A program made the position numbers and the translations under genes. A DNA stretch of 64,000 nt, taken from Bradyrhizobium manausense. GTDB lineage: Bacteria > Pseudomonadota > Alphaproteobacteria > Rhizobiales > Xanthobacteraceae. Below are positions 45,009 through 55,003 of the stretch, one piece after another. The stretch lies in NCBI RefSeq assembly GCF_018129685.1, contig NZ_JAFCLG010000002.1, forward strand, positions 333,377 to 397,376. Reading direction: 5' to 3'. The notes under the pieces were generated by a model that did not search any database, was not told the DNA's origin, and saw only the letters and a list, made by a program, of their open reading frames with translations. Numbering within the stretch: position 1 is the first letter of the stretch; every line of letters begins with the position of its first letter.

Positions 45009-46619
45009 TCAGCCTTGCACATGGATGTTCCCCAAGATCATGTCAGCGGCATTTTCCGCGATCATCATGGTGGGCGCATTGGTGTTGCCCGCTACCAGCG
45101 TCGGCATGATTGAGGCGTCGATCACCCGCAGCCCTTCGATGCCGCGCACCCGAAGCTGCGGATCGACCACCGAGGCCGGGTCGGCGCCCATCCGGCAGGT
45201 TCCGACCGGGTGATAGATCGTCTCGGCCCGCTTGCGGATATCGGCGGCGATCTCGTCATCGCTCTGAACCGCGGGGCCGGGCAAAACCTCGCGCCGGGAA
45301 TGAACAGCCATGGCAGGCGCGTCGAAGATGCGCCTGCCGATCTTGACCCCGGCGATCATGGTTTTCATGTCCTCCGGGTCCTCGAGGTATTGCGGGTCGA
45401 TCAGCGGATCATCCAGGGGATCGGGGCTTTTCAGACCGATTCTGCCCCGGCTTTTCGGCAGCAGGTCGCAGATGTGCAGGGTATAGCCATAACCATAGGT
45501 GATCTTGCGTCCATGGTCGTTCAGATAGGTCGGGAGGAAGTGGAATTGCAGGTTCGGCCGGTCGCGCTCGGGTGTGCTTTTGACGAAGCCGCCCGATTCC
45601 GCGACGTTGCTGGTCAGAAACCCCTTGCGGCGGAAGATGTAGGAAAACAGCCCCGCCACCGCGCGCGGCAGGAAGCTCAACGCCACTCCGATCGGTTTGC
45701 GCGAAGTGGCCGCGTTCATCAGCGTGATGTCCAGATGGTCCTGCAGGTTCTTGCCCACGGCGGGCAGGTCATGCACCACCGGAATGCCATGTTCCTTCAG
45801 CTCCTCCGCCGCGCCGATGCCTGAAAGCATCAACATCTGCGGCGAGTTCACCGCGCCGCCGGACAGCAGGACCTCGCCCCCGGCGTTCAGCCGCGCCTGC
45901 TTGTATTCGTTGCCCCGCCTGTAGGACACGCCGGTCGCGCGCCGACCGTCCATCACCACGCGGGTCACCCGCGCATCGGTGACGACCTCCAGATTCGACC
46001 GATCCAGCGCGCTTTCCAGAAACGCCTTGGCCGAGCTCCAGCGCCGCCCGCGGTTCTGCGTAACCTGATAAAGGCCCACCCCTTCCTGATGCTCGCCGTT
46101 GAAATCATCGTTGTGCTGGATCTGCAATTCGCGCCCCGCCTTGACGAAGGATCGGCTGAGCGGGTTGACCGTCTGCAATTCGCTGACGAACAGTTCACCG
46201 CCCGCCCCGTGATATTCGGAACTTCCGAACCGTTGATTGTTTTCCAGTCGCTTGAACAGGGCGCGGACACGGTCCCAGCCCCAGACCGAGGTGTCAGAGG
46301 CAGCTTCCCAACCGTCGTAATCCGCCTTGTGGCCGCGCATATAGACCATGGCGTTGATCGAACTGGACCCGCCCAGCGTCTTGCCGCGCGGCCAGAACAG
46401 ACGGCGGGCGTTCAGATGCCGTTGGGGTTCGGTATTGAAGGCCCAGTTCAGTTTCTTGCTGTTGGCCAGCAGCGCGATGCCGATCGGCGTATGGATCAGC
46501 GCGCTTTTGTCTCGCGGTCCCGCCTCCAACAAGAGGATGCGCTTTGCGGGATCTGCGGACAGCCTATTTGCAAGCACGCAGCCCGCCGAACCGGCTCCCA
46601 CGATGATATAGTCGTACAT
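45009..46619 (-). CDS. alkJ: AlkJ-type alcohol dehydrogenase (GMC family, FAD)
   Basis: This 536-residue FAD enzyme would oxidise the primary alcohol from AlkB to the aldehyde, passing electrons to the respiratory chain. It has the N-terminal dinucleotide motif [16 protein letters not shown], the GMC signatures [20 protein letters not shown] and [15 protein letters not shown], and the C-terminal catalytic region [18 protein letters not shown]. The sequence closely follows GPo1 AlkJ as I recall it (for example NSKKLNWAF and [13 protein letters not shown]). ATG 46619 ([10 protein letters not shown]) is the family start. It lies 35 bases after alkH. Confidence 0.93.
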   Translation of the reverse strand: MYDYIIVGAGSAGCVLANRLSADPAKRILLLEAGPRDKSALIHTPIGIALLANSKKLNWAFNTEPQRHLNARRLFWPRGKTLGGSSSINAMVYMRGHKADYDGWEAASDTSVWGWDRVRALFKRLENNQRFGSSEYHGAGGELFVSELQTVNPLSRSFVKAGRELQIQHNDDFNGEHQEGVGLYQVTQNRGRRWSSAKAFLESALDRSNLEVVTDARVTRVVMDGRRATGVSYRRGNEYKQARLNAGGEVLLSGGAVNSPQMLMLSGIGAAEELKEHGIPVVHDLPAVGKNLQDHLDITLMNAATSRKPIGVALSFLPRAVAGLFSYIFRRKGFLTSNVAESGGFVKSTPERDRPNLQFHFLPTYLNDHGRKITYGYGYTLHICDLLPKSRGRIGLKSPDPLDDPLIDPQYLEDPEDMKTMIAGVKIGRRIFDAPAMAVHSRREVLPGPAVQSDDEIAADIRKRAETIYHPVGTCRMGADPASVVDPQLRVRGIEGLRVIDASIMPTLVAGNTNAPTMMIAENAADMILGNIHVQG

Positions 46620-46654
46620 TCCTTGACTCTCCGATCGTCGCTCTATCGAACCGA

Positions 46655-48106
46655 TCACCCCAGCACCTTGACGACAAGGCTGATGAGCCGCTTCACGAAG
46701 CCCGTATAGGGCGGGAACAGCATGTGGACGATCGAGTACCGGTCCTGCAGGACGGGCTTCTCATGCGAAAATGCCCGAAAGCCATAGATTCCGTGCGCCG
46801 CACCGATGCCCGAGTTGTTCACCCCGCCAAAGGGCAGGTTGGGATGCAGGAAATGCACGACCGTCAGGTTGATCCCCACCGCGCCCGAACTGGTGCGCGT
46901 GATGATGTCCTCGGCAAAAGCCCGGCTATTGTCGAAGACATAAAGCGCCAACGGTTTCGGGTTGGCGTTGATCTGATCAATCACCTTGTCGATATCGTCA
47001 TATTCGATGATCGGCAGGATCGGGCCGAACAGCTCCTCGCGCGAAATCGCCATCTCGGGGGTGATCTGGCTGATCAGCGTGGGCGCCACGAATTTCTGCG
47101 CCGCGTCCGTCTGCCCGCCCAGCAGGATCCGCGCGCTCTTGGCACGGGCATCCTCGATCAGGCCGGCAACTCGGTTGAAATGCCGGTCATTCACAATACG
47201 GCAATAGTCGGGTGTCATCTTCTGCGCCTCAGGCGTCTTGCCATAGACGCGGCCGATTTCCGCCATCACCGTCTCGTTGAACTCTTGCGCGATGTCGCGA
47301 TGCACGAACACGTGGTCGGGCGCAATGCAGGTCTGGCCGTTGTTGGCAAACTTGCCCCAAACAATATTGCGCGCGGCCTTTTTCAGGTTGGCGGTGGGGC
47401 CGACGATGGTGGGCGACTTGCCGCCCAATTCCAGCGTGACCGAGGCCAGAGATTTCGCCGCCGCCTCCATCACCAGCTTGCCCACCTGCGGGCTGCCGGT
47501 GAAGAAAATGTGGTCGAACGGCATTGCCAGCAATTCCTGCGCGACCGCAGCGTCGCCCTCGACCACCGCCACCAGATCTGGCGAAAAAGTCTCGGCCACG
47601 ATATCTGCAATCAGGGCGGAGGTCGCGAGCGTCAGTTCCGACGGCTTGATGATCGCGCTGTTGCCCGCTGCCAGTGCCGAGACCAGCGGCCCGAAGGCCA
47701 GGTTCAACGGATAGTTCCAGGGCGCAATAATCAGGCAGACACCCTTCGGCTCGGGCCGGATCCTGGCCTTGGTGCCCAGAACACCCAGTGTGGCCGCCGC
47801 CCGGCGTGGTCGCATCCAGCCCTTCAGGTGGCGTTTGGTGTGCGCGATCTCCTGCAGCACCGGCAAGATTTCGGTCAGCCTCACCTCGCTCTCGGGCTTG
47901 CGGAAATCCGCATAGAGAGCCGCGATGATGTCCGCCTCGCGCCGCTGCAGGACTTCCCTCAGCCGGTTCAGCGCCGCGATGCGTGCCTTGCGGTCGAAAT
48001 CCGAGCGCCGCGCCCAGCCTGCCTTGCGTTGCTTCACAAAAACATCCGCAAGGGATGATCTGGTATCGCCCAACGATATGTCGCTCGGATGAGCGTGAAT
48101 ATTCAC
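46655..48106 (-). CDS. alkH: AlkH-type aldehyde dehydrogenase
   Basis: This 483-residue NAD(P)-dependent enzyme turns the alkanal into the fatty acid. The nucleophile is C260 in [12 protein letters not shown], the general base E226 in TLELGGKSP, and N131 lies in [11 protein letters not shown] 48106 (MNIHAHPSD) has GGAGG six bases upstream and gives 483 residues, the length reported for GPo1 AlkH; the longer open frame is not needed. It has the C-terminal hydrophobic segment typical of membrane-anchored class 3 ALDHs. It lies 56 bases after alkG. Confidence 0.92.
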   Translation of the reverse strand: MNIHAHPSDISLGDTRSSLADVFVKQRKAGWARRSDFDRKARIAALNRLREVLQRREADIIAALYADFRKPESEVRLTEILPVLQEIAHTKRHLKGWMRPRRAAATLGVLGTKARIRPEPKGVCLIIAPWNYPLNLAFGPLVSALAAGNSAIIKPSELTLATSALIADIVAETFSPDLVAVVEGDAAVAQELLAMPFDHIFFTGSPQVGKLVMEAAAKSLASVTLELGGKSPTIVGPTANLKKAARNIVWGKFANNGQTCIAPDHVFVHRDIAQEFNETVMAEIGRVYGKTPEAQKMTPDYCRIVNDRHFNRVAGLIEDARAKSARILLGGQTDAAQKFVAPTLISQITPEMAISREELFGPILPIIEYDDIDKVIDQINANPKPLALYVFDNSRAFAEDIITRTSSGAVGINLTVVHFLHPNLPFGGVNNSGIGAAHGIYGFRAFSHEKPVLQDRYSIVHMLFPPYTGFVKRLISLVVKVLG

Positions 48107-48162
48107 GGTTGACCTCCATAGCAGGCCTGATCGGCCCGATACACTTTGCCGACACGGATTGA

Positions 48163-48723
48163 CTAAGTTTCCTGGCAAAGAACGTAGTCTTTTTTCGTTG
48201 CGCCGCAGTCCGGGCAACACCAATCGTCAGGAATATCCTCGAACCGCGTCCCTGCGGCGAAGCCATCGGACGCATCACCAAGCGCCTCGTCATAGATATG
48301 GCCGCAGGTGATGCATATCCATTTCGCAAAGGGCTTGCAGCCGGCGGAGGCAGGCTTACCGTCTATGGTGACCCCTGCGGATTGCACAGCCTCCAGGGCT
48401 GGGGCGGTGGCCCGCAGTACAGCTGGCGTTCGCACTGCCGGTTTCGACACCGGGCCGGCGGGTTTCTCGATCACTGCGGTGTCAGTGACTGTTGCAGCGC
48501 TACGCGTCACGGCGGCAACCTCGACGGCCTGAGCAGCTGACGCGGTGGCGGCGGGCGATCCGCCGATCAATTCGAAATCGACCTTGTCGCGCACTGCGCA
48601 ATCGGGGCAAGCCCATTCGTCGGGCACGTTGGCCCAAGCAGTGCCTGCAGGAAATCCTTCATGCGGATGGCCCAGCGTTTCGTCATAGGTGTATTTACAA
48701 TCGGGACACTGGTACCTGGCCAT
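48163..48723 (-). CDS. alkG: AlkG-type double rubredoxin
   Basis: This 186-residue electron carrier delivers electrons to AlkB. It contains two rubredoxin domains: residues 1-54 with Fe ligands C6, C9, C39 and C42, and residues 132-183 with C137, C140, C170 and C173. An Ala/Val/Thr-rich linker of about 75 residues joins them. GPo1 AlkG has the same two-domain layout and is slightly shorter. GGAGGAAATAGGAAC precedes the ATG. The rubredoxin reductase needed to reduce it (AlkT) is present only as a broken fragment at 52975. Confidence 0.95.
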   Translation of the reverse strand: MARYQCPDCKYTYDETLGHPHEGFPAGTAWANVPDEWACPDCAVRDKVDFELIGGSPAATASAAQAVEVAAVTRSAATVTDTAVIEKPAGPVSKPAVRTPAVLRATAPALEAVQSAGVTIDGKPASAGCKPFAKWICITCGHIYDEALGDASDGFAAGTRFEDIPDDWCCPDCGATKKDYVLCQET

Positions 48724-48951
48724 GTTCCTATTTCCTCCCTTTTCCGCCGATCCGGTTTTGCCGGGCCGAATGGCAGCTATCTCTGGTCTTCTCCGTGATC
48801 GGCGCGCGGCCCCCTATCCTATCGCACGGCCTGACCGCCCCACATGGCCAGCCGCTGCCGCTCGACGATTGAAACGAGTCGTGCGGCTCGGGGCTGTGGT
48901 GTCGGGTGTCCATGCCGCTCGGCAAGCCAGAGCGGCGCGGAAGATGGCGCT

Positions 48952-50154
48952 TCACTCGGCAGCAACCAGGCCGGGCTTAGCGTCGGTGCCGACCGTGCCA
49001 AACTTGCGTTCGTAAAACGCTTGCTTGCCATCCTCGATCTGAATCTTGCTCAGATCGCCATGGGCCCAATCTACCACGCGCGAGTCCATAGCCGACCTGA
49101 ACCAGCCCGGGATCAGCGCGATGAAGAACATGCCCGGATAGCCCGAGGGCAGCGTCGGCAGATCCTTGAAGTCGCGCAGCGATTGGTAGGACCGCGTCGG
49201 ATGCGCGTGGTGATCCGAATGGCGCTGCAAATGGAACAGGATCAGGTTCGACACGATGTGGTTCGAGTTCCACGAGTGGTGCGGTTTCTGGTGCTCGTAG
49301 CGGCCATTGGGCAGCTTCTCACGCAGCAGGCCATAATGCTCGATGTAGTTGGCGCTAGTCAGCTGCCACCACCCGAACGCCATCTGGATCGGAAGGAAGA
49401 CCAGCATCAGGGGGCCGAAAAAGGCCAGCAGGCCCGCATAGAGCGCGAAGGTGATCAGCATCGGCTGCAAAATCTCGTTCTCCAGGCTCCAAACGCTTTT
49501 GCCCCGGCGCGACAGACGCTCTTCCTCGAGTGCCCAGGCGCGGCGGAAGGCACCGGGGATCTCGCGGGTGGAGAATTGGTAGATACTTTCGCCCATTCGT
49601 GAGGTCGCGGGATCCATCGGGGTGGCAACGTCGCGGTGATGGCCCTTGTTGTGCTCGATGAAGAAATGACCGTAACCCGCAACCGCAAGCACCAGCTTGG
49701 CCAACCAGCGGTCGAAAGTCTCCTTCTTGTGCCCGAGCTCATGCCCGGTGTTCAGCGCGAGGCCGTTCACGATTCCCAGCGAGAGCGCCAAGGTAATGAT
49801 TTCGAGCCAAGACATCGCATGGGTACTGACCCACCAGGCCGACACCAGAAGGGCTGCATAATGGATCGGCACGGTCAGATAGGTTAGAACGCGATAGTAT
49901 CGGTCCTTCTCGAGCATCTCGACGGCCTCTTCCGGCGGGTTGTTGAAATCCTCGCCGAACATCGCGTCCAGAAGCGGCACCATCCCGTACCAGATGATCA
50001 GGACCAGGGCGTACCAGATGCTCCAACCGGTCTGCGCCACTAGCCAGAGCCCGATCATCGGCGTTGCGGGCCACAAGGTGGACAGCATCCAAAGATAGCG
50101 CTTGTGGTCAACGTACCCCACGGTTGAAGCGGATTGTTCTGGCGTATTGATCAT
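48952..50154 (-). CDS. alkB: AlkB alkane 1-monooxygenase
   Basis: This 400-residue integral membrane di-iron enzyme hydroxylates the terminal carbon of alkanes. The three His clusters are complete: H138-ELG-H142, H168-NKG-H172-H173 and H312-SD-H315-H316, plus H273 in NYIEHYG. These positions and much of the sequence (LWMLSTLWPATPMIG, LLDAMFGEDFNNPPEE) follow Pseudomonas GPo1 AlkB. W55 is retained, the bulky residue known to restrict GPo1 AlkB to medium-chain alkanes. Six membrane helices are expected. It is the first gene of alkB-G-H-J-K and is divergent from alkS, with an inverted repeat between. Confidence 0.97.
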   Translation of the reverse strand: MINTPEQSASTVGYVDHKRYLWMLSTLWPATPMIGLWLVAQTGWSIWYALVLIIWYGMVPLLDAMFGEDFNNPPEEAVEMLEKDRYYRVLTYLTVPIHYAALLVSAWWVSTHAMSWLEIITLALSLGIVNGLALNTGHELGHKKETFDRWLAKLVLAVAGYGHFFIEHNKGHHRDVATPMDPATSRMGESIYQFSTREIPGAFRRAWALEEERLSRRGKSVWSLENEILQPMLITFALYAGLLAFFGPLMLVFLPIQMAFGWWQLTSANYIEHYGLLREKLPNGRYEHQKPHHSWNSNHIVSNLILFHLQRHSDHHAHPTRSYQSLRDFKDLPTLPSGYPGMFFIALIPGWFRSAMDSRVVDWAHGDLSKIQIEDGKQAFYERKFGTVGTDAKPGLVAAE

Positions 50155-50269
50155 TCGGCATATCCTCCCTTGACCCCACCATTCATCGCGCGGCAGGTGA
50201 CACCAGTACGCCCTTCCCGGTTCCCGAGCGGGCGACCGAGCAAGCGGAGATCATTGCGTCAGGATCCAC

Positions 50270-50289
50270 AACTACACTTAGGTGTAGTT
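50270..50289. promoter_or_regulatory. Inverted repeat between alkB and alkS, likely AlkS site
   Basis: AACTACACTTAGGTGTAGTT has perfect eight-base arms (AACTACAC/GTGTAGTT) around four bases. It lies 115 bases before alkB and 54 bases before alkS, the only prominent symmetry in that 188-base gap. A dimer of the MalT-like AlkS regulator is the obvious candidate to bind it. Confidence 0.65.
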
Positions 50290-50342
50290 CTTGTGTTCCA
50301 AACGAGTATCCTACGCTCATTCGTGCGTGCTTTGAGACGTCG

Positions 50343-52946
50343 ATGACCATGGATACCAGCGACGACCCGATACATTCGGGACGGCTGCTTGCCGCCCGCA
50401 TTTCCGCGCGTCTGGAGACGATCGCCAAGGGCTGTATCGCGCGGCCCAGATTTACGTTTTCAGGCCAACCGGAGCTCCGGACACTGATCCTGCGCGCAAC
50501 GCAGGGTTATGGAAAATCAGTCGTTCTGGCGCAGAACTGGTTGGCCTTCAGGGCGGCTGGAAACAACGCGGCCTGGGTGTCTTTGCGCGACGGATGCGGA
50601 ACGGAAGGCGCGCTGGCAGAGGCCATCTGCAGCCAACTGCTCGACGCAGCGCCCCGCGAAAACCGGGCGGTCCCGGCGGATCTGGCCGAGTTGGTGTCCA
50701 CGCTATGGGAAGAATTCGGCGCTGAGCGGCCGGCCAAGGTAATCTGCATCGACGACATCGAACACGCACCCGCTCTGCTGCACGCACTGGAAACCTTCGC
50801 GCTGGAAAGTCCGCCGAATGTCCGATTCGCTATCGCCGGGGATACCCGGCGCGGTTTTGCCCGGCTTGGGCTCGAAAGCGGAGTGCGGGAGGTCTATGCC
50901 CGCGATCTGGCCTTTACCTTGGATGATGCCGAAGCGTTCTTGAAGGTGCACCCGGTCCCCAACGTAACGGCGCAGCAGATGATCGCGGAGACGCAGGGCT
51001 GGCCCGCGCTCTGCCACATCATGTGCCGGACCGAATTGCCGGTCCGGCCCGCGGCAAACTGGCCTGAAACGGTAACCTTCCTCCACGAGGAGATCGAGAG
51101 GCGCCTGTCGCGCCAGCAGCTTGAGTTCGTTGAAAACGCAGCGATGATCGACCCGATTTCGGCGGAAAGCTACAATTACGCCTACAAGTCCACCAACGCC
51201 GCCGCGCTGATCGAGGAGATCGACCTCGATCATTTGCTGTTTCGCCCCGCCGAAAGCGGCCCGACGCTATTCTCGTTGCACCCGGTTCTACGCGACTACC
51301 TTCAGCATCGGTTTTTGGCGCGCAGTGCCGAGCGAAAATCCTATGTCCTGAAACGCGCGGCCTTCTGGCACTGGCGGAGGCGCGAGTTCCAGAGGGCGGT
51401 AAACCTTGCGCTGCGGGCGGGCGACCACCGCTGGGCGCTGGGACTGAGCGAGGACATCATGCTCGATCTCGCCCTGCGCCAAGGCGAGATCGAGGCGTTG
51501 CGCGAATGGCTTGGCCGGTTCCCAACCCGCGAGTTGCGCAAGCATCCGATCATCTGCCTCAGCTACGCCTGGACCATGTATTTCAGCCAGCAGGCCGACA
51601 AGGCCGAAAGGCTGCTGGGCTATCTGCCCGCCCCGCGCACGCCGTCCGGCGCGCATCCTGACCGCGGCTGGCTGCAACTGGTCCGCGCGATCGGTGCTGC
51701 GACCCATGACGAATTGCAATTGAGCGAGCGGCTGTGCAACGACTGGATCCGTAACTTCGGCGACGATAATTCCGTCGGTAAGGGTGCGGCGCTCACCTGT
51801 CTGGCCTTCATGCTGGCCAGTGAATACCGGTTTGACGAACTGAAGCAGATCCTGGTCATGGCCCATTCGGTCAACAGCGCCGCTCGCCAGCGCTATGCTT
51901 TTGGCTGGCTTTATGCCGCCGAGATCCAGGCAGCACTCGCCCGGGGCGACATGCGCGCCACGCTGCAGCTTATCGATACCGCCCGCAATGACAGCGACGT
52001 TCAGGTGACGCGCACATCCTTCTCGTCAAAGATGCTGATCGCCCTGGAACTTGAGGTGCTGTTCGAACAAAGGCGGCTTGATATCGCCGAGCACTCCGTC
52101 GCCGGGTTGCTTGACTTTGTCGCCAACTACGGCGTTACCGACGTGTTCTACGGGGTCAGCCGCGTCATCGCGACCTGGCATCGGGCCAATGGCAATCTCA
52201 AGGGCGCTGCGGCATTACTGGAACGGGTACGCGCCCTTGCGGCGGAAAGGGCATTGCCGCGACTGGGAGTGTTGATCGAGTTGGAACTTGCCGAACTGGC
52301 CCTGTTCAGCGGTGCGCGGGACATCGAGCACCTGCTGCCGAGGGACTCTGGTGAGGTCCTGTCCGGGCCCCATGCAAGACCCATGCGTGCTCAAATATCG
52401 CTGTTGCGCGCGATGGAAGCCATCCCCAAGGGGCAGCACAGCCTCGCCCGCCGCAATGCCGAGGCGGCTGCCAAGATCGCCCGGTCGATCGGCGCTGGTC
52501 GATTGGAAGTGCGCGCGCTGATGTGCGAAGCCGCGGCCCATGCCGCCGCCGGAGCGCTGACACCCGCACGACGAAAGGCGGTCAATGCCTTCGAACTCAT
52601 CAAGCAGTTGGGAAGCTATCGGACTGGGCTAGACACGCGGGATCTGTTGCTGGCCCTGACCCCGGCATCCGCCGATGCCTTTGTCACGTTCGATTTCGAC
52701 GGGATCGCCAGGCCAAGGCCAAGGACTGAGCAGCCCTCGCTCCCCCCCGAGCTTACCACGCTGTCCGTCCGGCAGATCAGCGTCCTGCGACTTGCCCGCG
52801 ATGGACTCTCGAACAAGCGGATCGCCGACCAGCTCCTGGTCAGCGAAGACACGGTGAAATGGCACATGCGCAAGATTTTCGCCGACCTGAAAGCGCGCAA
52901 CCGCGTGCAGGCCATCAGCGAGGCCGAGCGTCGCAATCTGATCTGA
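50343..52946 (+). CDS. alkS: AlkS-type MalT/LuxR-family transcriptional activator
   Basis: This 867-residue STAND-type regulator senses alkanes and activates the alkB operon. It has an N-terminal NTPase with Walker A region RATQGYGKSV at residues 51-60, a long helical repeat region in the middle and a C-terminal LuxR helix-turn-helix (LSVRQISVLRLARDGLSNKR, then IADQLLVSEDTVKWHMRKIF). GPo1 AlkS is 882 residues with the same layout. ATG 50343 or 50349 may start it. It diverges from alkB and is followed at once by the alkT remnant, reproducing a linked alkS/alkT arrangement. Confidence 0.92.
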   Translation: MTMDTSDDPIHSGRLLAARISARLETIAKGCIARPRFTFSGQPELRTLILRATQGYGKSVVLAQNWLAFRAAGNNAAWVSLRDGCGTEGALAEAICSQLLDAAPRENRAVPADLAELVSTLWEEFGAERPAKVICIDDIEHAPALLHALETFALESPPNVRFAIAGDTRRGFARLGLESGVREVYARDLAFTLDDAEAFLKVHPVPNVTAQQMIAETQGWPALCHIMCRTELPVRPAANWPETVTFLHEEIERRLSRQQLEFVENAAMIDPISAESYNYAYKSTNAAALIEEIDLDHLLFRPAESGPTLFSLHPVLRDYLQHRFLARSAERKSYVLKRAAFWHWRRREFQRAVNLALRAGDHRWALGLSEDIMLDLALRQGEIEALREWLGRFPTRELRKHPIICLSYAWTMYFSQQADKAERLLGYLPAPRTPSGAHPDRGWLQLVRAIGAATHDELQLSERLCNDWIRNFGDDNSVGKGAALTCLAFMLASEYRFDELKQILVMAHSVNSAARQRYAFGWLYAAEIQAALARGDMRATLQLIDTARNDSDVQVTRTSFSSKMLIALELEVLFEQRRLDIAEHSVAGLLDFVANYGVTDVFYGVSRVIATWHRANGNLKGAAALLERVRALAAERALPRLGVLIELELAELALFSGARDIEHLLPRDSGEVLSGPHARPMRAQISLLRAMEAIPKGQHSLARRNAEAAAKIARSIGAGRLEVRALMCEAAAHAAAGALTPARRKAVNAFELIKQLGSYRTGLDTRDLLLALTPASADAFVTFDFDGIARPRPRTEQPSLPPELTTLSVRQISVLRLARDGLSNKRIADQLLVSEDTVKWHMRKIFADLKARNRVQAISEAERRNLI

Positions 52947-52974
52947 TGGGGTATTTCGGGACTTTGGCCGGAAC

Positions 52975-53325
52975 AGAAACGGATGCGCTAATGGAGGAGA
53001 GCTGCTGAGCGCGGAAACTGTGGTGCCCTATCAGCGGCCACCACTTTCAAAGGCATTTCTTGCCGCCGGGGCGCGGCGACCCGGCTGAAGCCGGAGCCGT
53101 TCTTCGAACAGAACCGAATCCAGCTCGAGACCGGCGCCAAGGTTGTCGAGATCGACCGCGCCCGCAGCAGAGTCGTCACCAGGGAGGCAGGGCGTATCCC
53201 TATGAGGCGCTGATCCTGGCAACCGGATCCAGCGCACTGCGCGGGGGCCGGCCTGAACGGCGTCTGCTATCTGCGCAGCCTTTCCGATGCGCGGGGCCTG
53301 AAGGAAGCGCTCGCCGGCTGCACCT
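52975..53325 (+). pseudogene. alkT: alkT rubredoxin reductase fragment, frameshifted and truncated
   Basis: Pieces of AlkT can be read across all three frames: ETVVPYQRPPLSKAFLA, then LKPEPFFEQNRIQLETGAKV, then YPYEALILATGSSALRG, then GLNGVCYLRSLSDARGLKEA. These follow residues of about 30-140 of the FAD-dependent rubredoxin reductase in order, so several small indels have hit the gene. The N-terminal FAD motif and everything after ALAG are missing. The sequence breaks off at about 53325, exactly where the truncated recombinase begins on the other strand. Electron supply to AlkG/AlkB must come from another reductase. Confidence 0.85.
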
Positions 53326-53329
53326 CATG

Positions 53330-54051
53330 TCGGTTCCGTTCTCGAGAAGATGCGTTGCGAAGCTGTGGCGTAGCGTGTGCAGCGTGACGCGCTTGGTCAG
53401 GCCCGCAGCCTTCACCGCCGAGCGGCAGGCGGCGTGCAACACGGTCGGATCGATCGGGTGATCTTCGTCACGCCCAGGGAACAGATAAAGCCGCGGCCGG
53501 GCGAGCCGCCAGTAGGTGCGCAGGATGCCAAGCAGTTGGGGCGACAGCATCACGTTGCGATCCTTCGCGCCTTTGCCGTGGCGCACCTGGATGACACCGC
53601 GGGCGCTGTCGATGTCCTCGACCCGCAATCCCGCGACCTCGGAGGCCCTGAGCCCGGCCGCATAGGCGGTGGTGAGCGCGGCGCGGCTCTTCAGGCTCGA
53701 CACGGCCTCGAGGAACTGCACCACTTCGTCGGCGCTCAGCACGACCGGTAGCTTGCGGGGTTCTCGCGCATAGGGAATGCGCTCGGGGATGAGCGCCTCG
53801 CCGAGCGTAACGCCGTAGAAAAACCGTAGCGCACAGACGATCTGGTTCAGCGCCGGCCATGAGATGCCGGTCGAGACCAGATGCACCTGGAAGGCGCGGA
53901 CGTCTTCCAGCTCTAACCGGTCAGGCGATCGGCCGAAATAGCGGCTGAACTTCGAAACCGCACTGATGTAGGATCGCTGTGTCGCCGGCGATAAATTGCG
54001 GACCGTCATGTCCTCGATCATGCGACGGCGCAAAGGGCTCATCGTGGCCAT
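53330..54051 (-). pseudogene. Tyrosine recombinase/integrase, truncated before the catalytic Tyr
   Basis: The frame from ATG 54051 has an N-terminal SAM-like core-binding domain (MIEDMTVRNLSPATQRSYIS) and a catalytic domain with the first Arg in AYAAGLRASEVAGLRVEDI and the HxLRHSFATHLLENGTD box. Family members continue with a GH motif and the nucleophilic Tyr, but here similarity ends after ENGTDM at about 53330 and the frame runs on into alkT debris. The enzyme is thus inactive. It resembles the small XerD-like recombinases found next to IS91-type transposases in rhizobial plasmids. A 51-base inverted-repeat structure lies just upstream. Confidence 0.85.
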
Positions 54052-54059
54052 CTGGGAAA

Positions 54060-54110
54060 CCTCCTGTCTGGGGGGTGGGCTGCAACACCCACATCCTCTC
54101 AGGCAGGAGG
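54060..54110. repeat. Inverted repeat upstream of truncated recombinase
   Basis: CCTCCTGTCTG at 54060-54070 pairs with CAGGCAGGAGG at 54100-54110 with one mismatch. Being nine bases before the recombinase start, it could be an element end, a binding site or an mRNA hairpin. The rest of 54111-54283 shows nothing recognisable. Confidence 0.45.
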
Positions 54111-54283
54111 CCCTTCACGCGACCTCGTCGTTCACGCCGCGTTAGCGGCTTCGTTCAATCCCAAACTCGAATTTGCAAGAAAATCGATGCCGAAGCCCCA
54201 ATTTCCGGCAAATCCAATTGCCGAAAATCGCCGGATTTCCCTTACCGCTCAGGCAGCTTTCAGAATATTTCACGGTCGACTAG

Positions 54284-54976
54284 CTAGGCGTTCGCATCGG
54301 ATGCCTCGGGATCGCCGTGGGTCAGGAAGTCCCACATCCGCTCGGCTATGGCGCCCTCCCAGACAGCGCGCGCCCGTGCCGATTCCTCGGAGAAGACCGG
54401 CGCGCTTGCTTCGAGGCCGCTCGCCAGCACGGCCAGCTCTATCCGGGCTGCCTCCTCCAAGTTCCACGCCAGGGTGAGCGCGCGCGCCGGCGTCTCGGCG
54501 GCCACCACGGCGCCGTTCACGTTCACGATCACAGCAGGCGCCTTTCCCATAAGCCCGATCACCCCTTCCGCAAGGTTGTCGGAACGCACGAGCCGCGGAT
54601 CGCCCCAGAACGGCACCTGGGGGTGGAAATAGGATCCGAAGCCGTTCCGCGCCCGCACCGTCCGGCCCATAGCGGCCAGCGCGAGCACGCTGGGCGAAAG
54701 AAACCGGCAGACGGCCTGCATCTCGGAACGCCGGCGATATATCTGCTGGTGCAGCCGGACCTCGCTTAGGACTCCCTGCGGCAGCGGCCCGGAGACCGGC
54801 ACGACCGTACCGGGTTCCCCCGACCGGACCAAGCCCATGGGCCGCGCCGCGCAGACCAGGAAGCGGTCCCCGTCCAACCGCATGGAGCAGTGGCCATAGG
54901 CGCCGCTCAGCCCAGCGCGCGCCAGAGCGCGAGCCATGACGCGGACTGTTCTCTGCGTATCCTCTAAGGCGTCCAT
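54284..54976 (-). CDS. Class II aldolase/adducin-family protein, probable ring-cleavage-product decarboxylase
   Basis: This 230-residue protein has the class II aldolase fold pattern: GLSGAYGHCSMRL near the start, SEVRLHQQIYRRRSEMQAVC in the middle and LTLAWNLEEAARIE toward the end. The usual zinc-binding HxH after QAV reads CRFLSP and the later HG reads NG, so the classical metal triad is not conserved. In p-cumate degradation the 3-carboxy ring-cleavage product is decarboxylated by a member of this family (CmtD), and the neighbours here (ring hydroxylase, extradiol dioxygenase, C-C hydrolase) are those of that pathway. I infer a decarboxylase role with moderate confidence. Confidence 0.75.
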   Translation of the reverse strand: MDALEDTQRTVRVMARALARAGLSGAYGHCSMRLDGDRFLVCAARPMGLVRSGEPGTVVPVSGPLPQGVLSEVRLHQQIYRRRSEMQAVCRFLSPSVLALAAMGRTVRARNGFGSYFHPQVPFWGDPRLVRSDNLAEGVIGLMGKAPAVIVNVNGAVVAAETPARALTLAWNLEEAARIELAVLASGLEASAPVFSEESARARAVWEGAIAERMWDFLTHGDPEASDANA

Positions 54977-55003
54977 AGGGCCTCCGCGTTTCCGACACCG
55001 GCT

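Noticed and set aside
46724..48058. 444-codon plus-strand ORF opposite alkH
   Set aside because: No recognisable motif; the aldehyde dehydrogenase on the minus strand explains the open frame.
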